From Whalleya microplaca (Eukaryota > Ascomycota > Sordariomycetes > Xylariales > Xylariaceae): DNA of 64,000 bases. Shown in pieces: positions 47,922 to 60,100 of the stretch. The stretch's first letter is position 1. Each line of letters begins with the position of its first letter. The notes below the pieces were generated by a model. That model was not told where the DNA came from. It did no database searches and worked only from the letters and a program-made list of their open reading frames with translations. The translations under genes and the position numbers were made by a program. The stretch lies in assembly GCA_022497155.1 (NCBI GenBank), contig MU385734.1, positions 62,001-126,000 on the forward strand, in the 5' to 3' direction.

Positions 47922-50226
47922 CTACCTAACGCCCTGCAGTTCATCGCTCGGCGCCGCAACTCCCGTGTACTTGTTGATCCACGCGAAGACCTGGCGGTGC
48001 CACTCCAGCGAGTTCTCCTCTTTTAGCACCCAATGGTTCTCATCCGGGAACGTCAGGAACCTCGACGGCGTCCCCAACGCCTGGAGCGTATGATAGGCCG
48101 CCAGGCCGTCCGTGATCGGACACCTGTAGTCCCGATCGCTGTGTACGACGAGCATCGGCGTCTTCCAGTTCTTGAGCAGATCCGGACGCGCCGGGTTGAA
48201 CCGCTCGAGGCCTTCCGGGTTCTTCCAGAGCAGCGGCGGGCCGCCGAACTCGTCCTCGTCGCCGACGAAGTCGCTTTGCAGCATGAAGGAGGGAAGGTGG
48301 AAGATGCCGTCGTGGCAGACCATGGCCTTGAACTACACTAGAGGTCAACGGGGCAGACTGGGACGAATGGTGAGGGGTGCTACTCACGCGCCGGCCGAGG
48401 CGGTGGCCCTGGATCCAGTTCATCATGTACCCCCCGTAACTGCCCCCAGCGATGACCGCATTGTCGATGTCGACGCCGGGGACGTCTTTGAGGTATTCCA
48501 GGCAGTTCACGAGGTCGTCGTACGGCCGACTGCCCCAATTATCCCGTATAGCTGCGAGCATGAGCAAACGTCACGAAAGGGTGTTTCCCTCGCTTACCTC
48601 CGGCATACCCTAAGCCATACCCAGTACTGCCTGTGATATTTGGAGCGACGACAATGTAGCCTTGTTCAGCCCAGACTGCTGGATTCCACTGGCAGTCGTA
48701 AGTAGTGGACGAGAAGGGCAAAACGAATAACTTACTCGGGTGCTCCATTGGTCGTTCCAAGCGCTGATAGGTCCGCCATGCACAAGTATGGCCAGGGGAT
48801 ACTTCTTGCCCGCGTCGAAGACGCGAGGCCTTACCATCCAGGCATGTACGCAATAGTCGCCGCCTCCTTCAAAGTATATCTCGGAGACTTGCTTCGCAGA
48901 TAGGCCAAGTTTAGCACCATGTTTCGTAGCCGAAGAAACGACCATGGGCTCGACATCCGGGTCGGCGTCGACGATGTGGTAGAGTGAGCTCTCCACGAGG
49001 CTGGAGCTCGTGACGAGAACCCTCTCGCTGTTGTCCCGACCGAGGGGATAAAACGACGTCACGGAGCCGTTGCGTAAGAGCGTCTGCGGGTATGCATTTG
49101 GCTGCAGGTCAACTTTGTATAGTCCAACTCGCCCGCAGTCGTCCGCGGTGATATAGAGGAAGTGGCCGTTAGGCGCGAATTCGAAACCGCTTGGCGTCAG
49201 TGGCCATTTCTTACCTGTCACCATGTCGAAGACATTCACCGCGTTTGGCGATCCCAGCTGATGGACGTAGATCTGGGTCTTCTCCATAATCATCCGAGGA
49301 CTGCGCAAGAACGCCAGGATGGAGCCGTCGGGGCTGAACCGCGGACGCGAACTCGAGCCTTGGAGGTCCTCACTCTGCGCACCAATCTTTATGGGCTTGT
49401 GAACGCATGCTGCGGTAAACGACTCGACCGAGACGAAGTATATGTCGCTGATACCCAGCAGCATCGGGTCTCTGGCACCGGGTTCCTCGGCGGCAAATGC
49501 GATACCGCCCGGAGACAGGTCGTATTGGTCACGGGCATCGCCGGGTTCATACACGTTGATAGGCGCCTCGAGGTTTGTGCCGTCAAGAGCATTATGCAGC
49601 GGCTCCGTTATATGCCACCTACCTTTGTCCTTCGATAAGGATGAATACCAGATGCTATATTTATTGGTGTGGGTGTACGTATCCCACTGCCGTAGGACGT
49701 TAATTATGGGGAGACGGAGAACGGAATCGAAATCGCCTACCTCTCGTACTCGATAGCTATCGTATACCCTTCCCGTGTGAGACGGCTTCTGCACTTCGCC
49801 ATTGAACAGCCTGCCATCGGCGGTGGCAAGCCCAACTACCGCGAAAGCGATGGTGCCGTCTGCCAGAGGCTTCACCTTGAGACTCTGGACCGGCGCCGCG
49901 ATGTGGCCCACGATGATAGGTTCCCTCAGAATGTCTTCGGCATCGATCGTGATCAGCCAGGTAAACCCTTCGCCTCCTTTCTTCAAGAAGATGATGCTAT
50001 TTGAACCGTCGCCGAGCCAGGTCGCATCGGCCGCCTTCCCGTCATCGAAGAGCCGCCGCGACTCGCCCGTCGCAATATCCATGACGCGGATCTCCTTGAC
50101 CGTCTCCCCGCCTATGGTATGGGTAGACATGGTGTACAAGGCCAACGTTCCATCGTGGTTCGGTATGGCCGGGCCCCTCCGCGGCGCCGAAACCAGCACC
50201 TCGGGCGTGAACTTCTCGATGATCAT
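47922..50226 (-). CDS. Prolyl-oligopeptidase-family (S9) peptidase, DPP5-like
   Basis: Four exons (50226-48736, 48688-48598, 48551-48388, 48332-47922) encode 718 residues. The first about 430 residues form a predicted beta-propeller; the alpha/beta-hydrolase domain carries AILVHGGP, the nucleophile GGSYGGYM (Ser565), the acid in VVHSDRDYR (Asp648 or 650) and histidine in DENHWV (His682). These fit S9C dipeptidyl-peptidase V or acylaminoacyl-peptidase. Unlike secreted fungal DPP5, the N-terminus ([20 protein letters not shown]) has no signal peptide, so a cytosolic enzyme is more likely. Its three introns are very short (46-55 bases) and all lie in the hydrolase domain. It diverges from the membrane-protein gene at 51434. 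Confidence 0.92.
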
Positions 50227-51433
50227 TTTGGACAGAAAGCAATGGGGCTACCTAATCGCTAGACAGAAACGAACGTATGCGCACCGGGCGCAAAATGTCA
50301 AAACAAGGCAGCAAGACGATATATATTCACTTGAATCAGCTGTTAAATGGATGCGTAGGCGCTACGAATTCAGCAGGACGCAGCAACGCAGATGGCGAAC
50401 TAGATTACGCGGTCCTCATCGACTGAGGGGCAGAATCTATGCTGTAGCCTGGAGCAGGGTTGGACCGTTTCCCCAACGTGGCAGGACGTGGTTTTCAGCA
50501 GCAAGTCTTTTCTTTCTATCAAGGCTAACTCGTTCATCAATTGATGAGTGGATGCTGCTTTTACTTACTCCAGTAGACTTGTTGGCGCAAGGGCTTCTAG
50601 CATTATCTATTTTATGAGTTGAGACTCAGATAGAGTGACTCGTTTGGGTGCACACATCTCCACTAGTACAAATCCCACGCTGTACGGCACTGATGCAGTG
50701 AAACTGGCTGGCAGTGTTGGCTGTGACGCGGCACATGGGAGATCGACAAGATCGGCATCTAGTATTTAAAGTGGACGATAGCTACGAGTTGCCGGCCGTA
50801 GAGCTTGCTGCCTCATATTGAAGTGACATCTAATGGCATCTCATGAAAACCAAAGCCACGGGATAATAACAAATTCAATCCATACGCCGGGTCTAATATA
50901 TAGGTCATAAGCTGACACGGTATGAGTCCCAGTGGCTCGGATAATGGGTCCCCTGCTCCGGGGTTAATCAGCGACTCGGCAGCTCGGAGATAACTGCCGA
51001 TCTCGATCAAGCTCTCAACATTATTCGAACACCATCAAGCTTGAATGGACGAAGTACTTTGCGGTTACACGCGCAGTCGCCGGCGAGCTGACCATACAGG
51101 CGCTTCCTTCCATCGCCTTGCATGCTACTAATGCGGTTGATATCTCCTTCTAAGTTCCTGTGCTGGATCACGTAGAGTAATCATATCTCAAATGCATTCC
51201 AAACTGTATCACCGCATCCCCGTCTCTTTTCCTTGTGATTTTTGCTTCTTCTGTCGAGTGAAAGTAGTTCATTTTGCGGGAATTAGAAAGGCGTCGTTGA
51301 GCTCTGTATTCGAGTTGGTAAGATCGATGTCGTCGTGAAAGACGACAGCCTCAAGAAGCTGACTCCCTCAGCACCCGTCGTAACTGATATCGTCGCGAGC
51401 ACCCCTTTGCTTCCGCTCTCCAGCAGGCAAGAG
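50227..51433. other. Divergent spacer, DPP5-like gene to membrane-protein gene
   Basis: Should contain both promoters. The frame of the downstream gene is open upstream from about 51308 but lacks an ATG, so an unseen upstream exon is possible. No RNA gene or repeat is recognised. Confidence 0.45.
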
Positions 51434-52359
51434 ATGTCGTCTTCGAAGCACCAGAAGCCATGGAATACGAAGAACTTGGGTCTGCGACTGACAGCCGACT
51501 TCGCCAGCGCTGCTTGCGCGGCCTCCATGGTTGCGCCTTTAATATCTATGCTTGACAGGTAACCGCTCTCCTGTCAGACTCATCTTGACCGGATCCCTTT
51601 ATGATCAGGTTTCTTTCTGATCAGGTCTGTTGCTGACCGGGCTATAAAACCAGATCAATCATGGAAAACGCCTCAGGCCGCAGCACCCTCGCCACCAGCC
51701 TTCAGACCTCGCTAAAATCGCTCGTCCGCCGCCCGCACACGATGCTCTTCTCGAAGCCGGTAGCGCTGATCTTCATGCTCTATGGCGGGACGTACCTAAC
51801 GGCGAACACGCTCGACACGGCCACCTCCACCGTGCGCGGCGAGCCCGCGCCGCACGTCACGGCCGGCACGGCCAAGTTCGCCGCCTCGTCCGCCGCCAAC
51901 GTCGGCCTCTGCATCTACAAGGACCAGGTGTACGTGCGGATGTTCGGGCCCGCCGTGGGGGGCCCGCCGCGCCCGGTGCCGCTGCCCAGCTTCGCGCTGT
52001 TCGCGCTGCGCGACTGCATGACGATCTTCGCCTCCTTCAACGTCCCGCCGCTGCTGGGTCCCGTGCTGACGGAACGCATGGGCGCCGAGCTGCAGCGGCG
52101 CGTCAGCGGGACCACGGTCGCGCAGTTCGCGGCGCCGGCCGCCGTCCAGCTGCTCTCGACCCCGATTCACCTGTGGGGGCTCGACTTGTACAATCGGCCG
52201 ACGGCGAGCGGCGTCGGGTGGCGCGATCGCTGGAGGTTGGTGAGGCGGAATTGGGCGGTTAGTACGACGGCCAGGATAGGCCGTATTGTTCCGGCGTTTG
52301 GATTGGGCGGCACCGTCAATATGAAGGTGCGGAAGAACCTCATGGAGAGACTCACATAA
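51434..52359 (+). CDS. Conserved fungal membrane protein, unknown function
   Basis: Two exons, 51434-51558 and 51654-52359, join as MLDR-SIMENASGRS and give 276 residues. Hydrophobic stretches include ADFASAACAASMVAPLISML, SKPVALIFMLYGGTYLTAN, LPSFALFALRDCMTIFASF and a less hydrophobic segment near VAQFAAPAAVQLLS. The spacing and basic loops recall mitochondrial-carrier-like organelle proteins, but the carrier signature PxD/ExxK/R is not seen. The family appears conserved in filamentous ascomycetes from my recollection of such sequences; the function is unknown. The frame is open for about 42 codons upstream of the chosen ATG, so the true N-terminus may be longer. The second exon is GC-rich, giving long antisense shadows. 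Confidence 0.7.
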
Positions 52360-52642
52360 AAGGGGGGCGTAAGGATTTTGGGTCACTGGCACAGGATGGG
52401 TCACGTTACGGTAAGGGCGTTGGATAAAACGATGGGTTAGGCTCAGCGGATACCAAAATTTGTGTTATACGGTGAAATAGACGGCCGGCTGGCCGAGGTA
52501 GAGGACGGACTATAAAGACCAGACTATATGGATGGGTCTCGGGACCAGGGTTAACGAAATTTGGTATTGCAAAGTACAACGTTACGTTGGCACAATGCAT
52601 AATATGGTTCTAAATATCAGTTTGCTCTACGGTTGTATCGAA

Positions 52643-54739
52643 CTATATTATGCCAGCCTGACTCAGAGCTTCGACGATCCTGTCGTGCTCCGTAGCTTGC
52701 TTCGGGCGGCGGCGATACTCGCCCGTGTCGATGTAGTTCTCCCAGAACTTCAGCCCCTCGATGCCCTCCTCGCGGCAGAGGACCCCTCGCTCCTCGGCCA
52801 TCTCGAGCTCTTCCTCGGCCACGCCGATGCTCCAGCCGAACCGCTCGGCAGCGTCCTGCGCGGTGACGCCGCGGCCGAACTCTTGCCAGTCCCACGGGAC
52901 CTCCCGGTCTGGGGGGATGTCGTGCAGATCGCGAAGCCATGCCAGCAGGGCCTTGATCGTGCTCTCGTCCGTCTGGTCGCGGCTTTGCACCACCATCACG
53001 CCGCTCTTGAACGTGCGCAGCCGCACCGGTAGCCTCAGTTTCCCCCATAGGCGCGCGGCCTTCTCGAGGTCGTTGGGACTGACGAGCTCGACGCCGCCGC
53101 GGGCCCGGTTGAACATGGCCCATAGGTCTACGAGGCTGACGATGCCCCCGGCCTTTTTGAGCACCCCCCGCGCATCGTCGGTCAGGAACTCGGCCAGGTT
53201 GCGAGACAATTCGGATAGGTACAACGATTCTGACCCGGAGCCGCTCCCACCGCCAACAATGTCCTTGGTCGTCACCAGCCCGAGCTGGCTAGCGGACTCG
53301 GCCAGCAAGGCATTCGCTTCAGATGTCGCGCCGTCGGCCCCGCCGTTGACCTGGCGCGCGAACGACTCGGCAAGCGCCACTATGTCCTTGGCGGAGGCCA
53401 TCAAGGCCTCGAGGTCCTCGAAAGAGCTGCCGATCACCAGCTCGTTGTTCTTTCGCCGGTCGAGCCCCATCTGCTCTAGCCCGGCAATGCCAGCGGTTTT
53501 CTTCCGCCCAGACCCTGAACCAACGCCCGACATCGACAGTGAATCTGCTCGCGCATTGTCGGCCGTAGGAACCGGGGGCGCTTCTTGGAGCAGCCATTTC
53601 CGCTGGGTCATGGCGCCCTTGAGCCGCTCGTAGAAGATCTTCTCCCCGCCGTTGCGGAACGATATCTTGACGCTGTCTGGATTCTCCAGACCCGTGACGT
53701 TGCCGAAATTGAGCGTCGGTCCGGGCGAATCGGTTCGAGGCTGTTCTTGGGTCATTGACCGCGGGACGTCGTGTGAGATGAGGGGCGCGCCGCATATCTC
53801 GCAAGACAGAAGAGACGGGTGGTTTGAAAAGGTGCACCGCGGACATTGGAACCCATCCGCGTCTGCCAAGCCGGCTGCCGGGGTAGACGCAGCAACCGCG
53901 TTTGACTGGTTGCCCAGACCCTCGTATGTAGGACCGACGCTCTGTGGCCGCGAGCGTGCTGGCAGTGGCGACTGAGGCGTAGAACTGGAATTGGCCACCT
54001 GTCTACCGGCCACATTGGATATGGCCGCCTTCAACACGTGGGTGAGTGCCGGCTTGATGCCGCAAGCCAAGCAGGGGGGCAACGGTGTATGCGCGCTCGC
54101 CGTCGTCGGGTCAAAGTTGGACGGGACGGGATTCGGAAAGCTGCATATCGTACAGACCCACGTCGCCGCGCTGGCCTGAGACGAACCAGTGGAGGGGGCC
54201 CGAAGCGTAGGATCGGAGGCTGGTGACGGAGATGCTCTGCCGCCTCGCGCTGTATTCGCCGCCGCCGCTCTCGACTGAAGCGAAGCTCGGCTTGCCGGCT
54301 TGAGGACGAGGGTCACCTTCGCGGACGATTTCAGAAAGCCCGCCTACGAAGTTATTAGCACACAGGGAGGACCAGGGTAAATTAAGGCCGGACTCATACG
54401 TAAAACTCATATCTTTCTACATCCCTCAGGTCCAGAGCGACAGAGTGCTTCCTAGGCTCTTGCTTGTCCACATAGCATATTCGGTGCGATGTCAAGTAGA
54501 CTTGCCCACTCTGCTGATTGGGCAGTTTGTATTTGCTAGTCATACACTTCTATTAGCTACTCCTTACGCCTATCGTGACTAATAGCAAGACAGAAAACAC
54601 ATGACAACAGCAGCAAACCGACGGGATCGATTACTCACCCCTCATAGAGCCCCACACTGTCCTGGACAAAGAGAAGCACTTCGTCGGGAAGATACGATGG
54701 CCGCAGGGCAGTTGTGAGGTCGATTTGTTTTAAAAACAT
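52643..54739 (-). CDS. VPS36: ESCRT-II subunit VPS36
   Basis: Three exons (54739-54639, 54535-54400, 54343-52643) encode 645 residues. The N-terminus forms a GLUE/PH-like domain (LPDEVLLFVQDSVGLYEG, GQVYLTSHRICYVDK, AKVTLVLKP) interrupted by NZF zinc fingers. NZF-2 is canonical (FQCPRCTFSNHPSLLSCEIC, Cys246/249/260/263); NZF-1 (Cys143/146/170/173) has a 23-residue loop instead of about 10. The C-terminal EAP30 winged-helix region runs from about 400 (KDIVALAESFARQV) to the end. By family it binds PI3P and ubiquitin on endosomes and, with VPS22 and VPS25, sorts cargo into multivesicular bodies. It converges with the membrane-protein gene (283 bases apart) and diverges from THP3. Confidence 0.95.
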
Positions 54740-55389
54740 TCGTCATGTCGATGAGTGATGAATAAAGGTGTTTGAAACCCGTAAAGGAGACCAACCGACA
54801 CCCACCGCGGACGGAACAAGGAGGCTATTTGAAGGGAGTTTATAAGGAATAGAGTAGGTACGTACAAGCTGTTGAGAGATCACCAACTGGAAGCAAGGAA
54901 CACAGGTCACCGCAGCCAGTCAGAGCACGTGCTTGGTGCCCCTCTCATCCGCCGGGTAAACTTCGGACGGAGCGGATGATTTTCTAATGCCGACGCGCTA
55001 AAACCCTGCCCACCAAACACCTGTGGGCACCTAAAAGGAACCCATTGTAGGTTACGTGCAGCTGATGATTGTAGGGGGAAACAAGGTAACGCTAGCGCCC
55101 TAGCGTCCAGCGTCTGGTGAATGAACAATGCTGTAGAAACCCGCCTAAATTCCCGCTCCCTCTGCCACTTCACATCCGCCGACCCCTTCACCGATTCTTT
55201 GTTCTTCTCACCCATCTTCATTTCAGCATCGTCAAGCCGCCTTCTGAATCAGCTTTGCCACCCTCCATCGTCAAGAGCTGCAAAGGATCTGATCATCATA
55301 AAGTGCTTGATCTCTTCACTACTAACATCTCCATTTCCCCCAACCTTCCTGTCGCACCCCATACCACCCCCGATCCGACGCGTACCGCC
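54740..55389. promoter_or_regulatory. Shared divergent promoter of VPS36 and THP3
   Basis: The two start codons are 650 bases apart and point away from each other. A perfect ten-base palindrome AGCACGTGCT containing CACGTG lies at 54924-54933, in the middle of the spacer. The THP3-proximal part is pyrimidine-rich. Co-regulation is an inference. Confidence 0.45.
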
Positions 55390-57119
55390 ATGTCTTGGGC
55401 AGCACCTCCGCCGCCTGGCGTCCAACCAGCGACCTACGCCTATCCTTCTACTACAATGAGTAAGTTCATCCAGTTCATCCATCTCCATCATGTAGATATC
55501 ATCGTAGATCAGCCGACTTCCATCGCGTATATCGTAGATCAGCTGACCTCGAGACTAACCTTGCTCCCTCTTCTCAGGTACCGCGTATACTCCCATCCAA
55601 GTACGCCAGGGCTTTAGCCAAGCGTACCAACCTCAACCATCACAGTACCCCTACAGCGCTCCTGCTAATCCACCCCACTCAACCACTGCGGTGGCCCCCT
55701 CGTCAGACAACCAGCACCAGCAAAAATTCGACTGGCCGGACTCGGTTAGAAGCTATGTCCAGCGATCTTTCGCTTCGTCGAATATGGATCCCAGCGTATC
55801 CCGTGCCGAGATGGAGGCCAAACTGAAGGACACCATCAGATACACCCAAGACTATGGCACCATGTACACCACAGACTGGGACAAGATGCCGCTGCCGCAG
55901 ACCATCATCAAGAACGAGCGCCAACAAGCGTTGATGTCGACGAGAGCGCTGACCGCGGCAGAACAAGCCACCGCCGCCATGTCCTCCGCTACCATCTCCA
56001 AGAAGCGGAAGTCGTCAGACCTGAGTGGCCCCGAACAGACTAATGGTACGACAACAGTACCGTGGCGTAACCACAAGGTGTCCTCGCTTGAGGATCGGAT
56101 CAGCAAACCCGGAAGTAATCAGCACCCTTCGCTGGACAGTGCTCTACCCACCAAAAGTAAGTTTCAGAAGAATGCCGAGAAGCGGCAACGCCGCGGTGAT
56201 GGTGGCTACCAGTCTTCGTACCGATCTCCGAGCCCGCCGCCCCATGCGGGTCCCATCGTCGGATACAGTGAATCCCTAGAGAAGCAGTATTTCCGCCTGA
56301 CCGCGGCTCCCAAGGCCTCAGACGTCCGTCCCGAGCGGGTTCTGCGCCGGACCCTAGATCTGCTGAAGGAGAAGTGGAGAAAGGAGGGCAACTACGGTTA
56401 CATCTGCAACCAGTTCAAGTCACTCCGTCAAGACCTGACCGTCCAGCGTATTAGAAATGAGTTTACCGTGTACGTGTACGAAATCCACGCCAGAATTGCC
56501 TTGGAGAAGGGGGACCTCGGTGAGTATAATCAGTGCCAGACGCAGCTGCGCGCCCTCTACAAGTCTGGTATCAAGGGCAATTCTATGGAGTTCAAGGCGT
56601 ATCGTATCTTGTATTTCATTCACACTGCAAACCGAACGGCGTTGAACGACGCCATTGCGGATCTAACCCAAGCAGAGAAAGAAGACCCGGCCATCAAGCA
56701 CGCCCTGAGCGTTCGTTCGGCGTTGGCCCTGGGCAACTACCACAAGTTCTTCAAACTTTACACTGAAGTGCCCAACATGGGTCCCTACCTCATGGACATG
56801 TTTGTCAAACGTGAGCGACTTGCCGCACTTGCGAACATGTGCAAAGTGTGAGTGCCCTGCCCTCGTCCGCTCTTTTCATGGGAAGACCCACTAATTCAAT
56901 CACAGCTTTAAACCACAGTTGAAACTCCGTTACATCACTGAAGAGCTTGCGTTCGAGTCTGATGCTGAAGCTGCACAGTTCATCATTGATTACTCCGGCG
57001 ACAACTTGCTTCGGGAAGAGAACGATACCGTTGTCTTCCTAAGCGGAAAAGCCGGACAACTATTCGAGACAGCCAGGGCCGAGGCCTTCCGTAGGGTTGA
57101 CCTGAAAGGCCAGATCTGA
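55390..57119 (+). CDS. THP3: SAC3/GANP-family protein THP3 (LENG8 homologue)
   Basis: Three exons, 55390-55459, 55578-56847 and 56906-57119, encode 517 residues. The N-terminal part is proline/glutamine-rich (MSWAAPPPPGVQPATYAY) and disordered; near 85-125 is a conserved helix (WPDSVRSYVQRSFASSN). A basic region follows (KKRKSSD, KSKFQKNAEKRQRR). From about 195 the SAC3/GANP domain begins with SLEKQYFRLTAAPKASDVRP and PERVLRRTLDLLKEKWRKEG, continuing to the C-terminal winged helix (ITEELAFESDAEAAQFI). By family it acts in the nucleus with Csn12 in mRNA processing, linked to transcription elongation and splicing. The phases match at both introns. It shares a promoter region with VPS36. Confidence 0.92.
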
Positions 57120-60100
57120 TGATTCGTCTTTCTCAATATTCTTTTCTCTCGTACTTACTAGTTTCTTTCTCCTCGACACAACACCACCCTGCTCGTTGGT
57201 CTTCAATGGCCGTAACGATCCTTGGACAAGCATTCATCTCCCCCGTAGAAACCCCCCTTCTTACCTCTCCCCGAAACCCACCATTTGTGTTGATCTTCAA
57301 GAGACTAAGTTGGACGAGACGGACAACTCTGGATATCAAGGCTTGGTTTGAACCGAGTATGGATATGTGACGCTTGCACCGTACATTCTTGTATCTCGGA
57401 CGAACTCTCGTCGCATTCCGCATCCTTGTACGAAATACCTTGACATTGACTCGAGTCACAGCACATACACTATGATGTCTGAGGGGCGGACGAGGGGATG
57501 GTTTGTGCGATTGTTGATATTGACGCGTGGTCGGATCGGAAGACCAGGTCAAGGGAGAAGATGCAAAAATCTGACATGCGAATGACGTTGCTTTAGGAAA
57601 AGGGGCTGTTGTCATATTACGAGGCGTTGCGGCGTTTCTGGACCGAGTGGCCTGGTTATACAGATGCTGATACCCCCTACGAAATGCATGCCAATGTTGT
57701 GCATTTACCGCTCTGGCGGTTTTGAGTTGCATGGAAGGCGGCAAAAACGGTGGTTGTGGTCGGGGTCTAATCGAGCCATAAGTAGTCACAAACAGTTGCC
57801 TCATAGGGTCAGCATGCCGACAACACTGTCGTGCTCACGCTGCCTATAATTCATCGTTGATCTGAACTCTTGACTGTCCAAGTGATTTGAATGTGACATC
57901 TGCTGTCCATAGCAATTGTTGCCTTTTGCTTCCTATTACACATTACATAACTATGCTGTGCAGTCTTACTAAGTGCCATTGCGCCAACGACTTGATCATA
58001 CGCCTTGCAGAATGGTATATCCAAACTATTCGCTACGAAGGGATGGGATATCGTTAGAATCTCGAGGTCTACGTAGACTATCATCGCGTTTGACATCTTC
58101 AACGTTCGTGGAGTCTATTCGAGCTTCCATTTCAGGGATACACTAGTCAGTATCCTTCACTCCCTCTCGCAAAAAAGCAAAATAGAAAAATAGACAGCAT
58201 CCCTGAACAAGGGCAGGCCGATATATTCACCTACCTGAACTACCTACCTACCCTCTCGATTCGTAGAACAGCCACCTCTCACAAGCCCGTCGCATAGAAG
58301 CTGACGGAAACTTTACCAAACTAAGACATGCAGCTGTCGTGCCCTCTCCCACGCAACGCGAACCGCTTCTTAGAAAAAAATTTCCCACCTCGACAGATGG
58401 ATACCTGGCACAAAGGGCGGGGAAACGTCGTACAGCGTGAAACATCGGCCGTCGTCGACGACCCCCTTCTTCTACTCGTCCGTTTACGGCGCCCTCTCTA
58501 CAATAGTAGTACGTCATGCGGGCCTAGGTCCTAGGTCCTCGAAGTCGCACGTAGTAGACTAGAAGAAAAGTCAAGGTGGCGCCGGCCTGGGCTCCGCTGG
58601 GCTTGGCCGGCTGACTGACTTGGTTCGGCTCAACCTGCCGCCGCGGTGCGCAGCGATCTATCATAAGTTCGGATCGTCTTGGCACCAGTCGTGGCTGTTA
58701 AGCTTCTTCTTGGCTTCTTGGGCGAGTATTTCCAAGCCCGCCTAGCCCGCTCGTGGGGTGCGACTCATGAGGTGCGGTTCGTGAGGGACAAGAAAAATTG
58801 ACAATTGCTTTTGTGAAAGGGGATGTGATGTGATGGGATGAAATGTGACGTGAAGATTGAGTTTTGAAGTGAGACGAACGCGATGCACCGACTGCGGTTC
58901 GTTCTGTCTCTGCGGAGATCTGCGCCCGGAGCGGAAAATGCCACGGTCGAGGGAGCAGAGGAGTGGATGATCGTCTGATGGAGACATTTCGACGATCTGT
59001 GACCTGCCCGCCCGTTGACATGCTCCATGGGATGGCAGGATGGGCCATCGAATCGATCGTCCTGACCTACTTACCTAATCTCTCCATAGACGATCCCAAG
59101 TCCTAGCACACACGCCACGCAAAGTCCACATTGGCAGCGATCATTGCGGGGTGATATCGAGCAACTCTGCGTCGATGGCATCTGAAGACCGGGCCGTCGT
59201 CTTGTCGCTCCGTTTCAGGTGTCGTCCCGTTTCATGATGCTTGGCGTCGCCCACGGGAAGGGGACGAGCCGAAGCTAACTAACTGACCGCGCATGAACTC
59301 ACGGATGGAGGAACCCTCGACTATTTGGAATATTCGCTGGATGTTCCCGGGCTATTCCGACTCTTTCCAAGGAACGTCCTACTGAGGACGCGTCGTCTTC
59401 TAGAATACACCGGGGCGGGGACCTGACCCGGCCGGGGCTCGATGGGATTTCTATGCCGGACGGGACCTGGAGGGGCATGCCTGTCCCATACCCGGCCCAT
59501 ATCGACCGTAGGATCAGGATCAGGATACGTCATTTATATGATAGTTACGTCAATTCTATATTTCCATTATGAATAACGCGGGCCAATGTCGTCAATTGTA
59601 CGGATCCGTAGCGGTAGATATTGAGTAGACTGTCCTCGAAGATGCACTTGCAGCATTGGCGTGCGTCTCTGCTTGAATCAAATAGATTCGCAAGATCATG
59701 CATTTGGCAGTTGAAACGAGTTGGTGACCGAGATCCCCCACCCTACATTAGGTCATTATCCTGGCTGCCTCGGCGTCTCCTCCGTTGGCGTTGGTCGAAA
59801 CGAATTCTCCCAGTGTAATATGCAGCCAGAACGTACAAGGATATTAAAAGGACGTCGAGAGCAGGGGTGGCAGGAGTAGCGTAGAGATCCGTGGATACCG
59901 AGGCTAAAATGATATTCCTTCGAGGAGAAGATAGATGATAATGAATACATCCAACCAGGTACTCGCAGGACTGGCGATAGTACTGATGGATCTAACTTAG
60001 TCATTGGCGCAACTGATTATAGTTGAGGCCAATCATGGTATTCCTCCGTAGCTGTGCCCGCGAGGTCGAGAGTTGAGCGCTTAGGAAGTGGGAACCGCGC

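Noticed and set aside
57133..57804. 223-codon minus-strand frame after THP3
   Set aside because: Starts far from any promoter-like sequence, no domain, lies in the likely THP3 3' region; basic composition looks non-coding.
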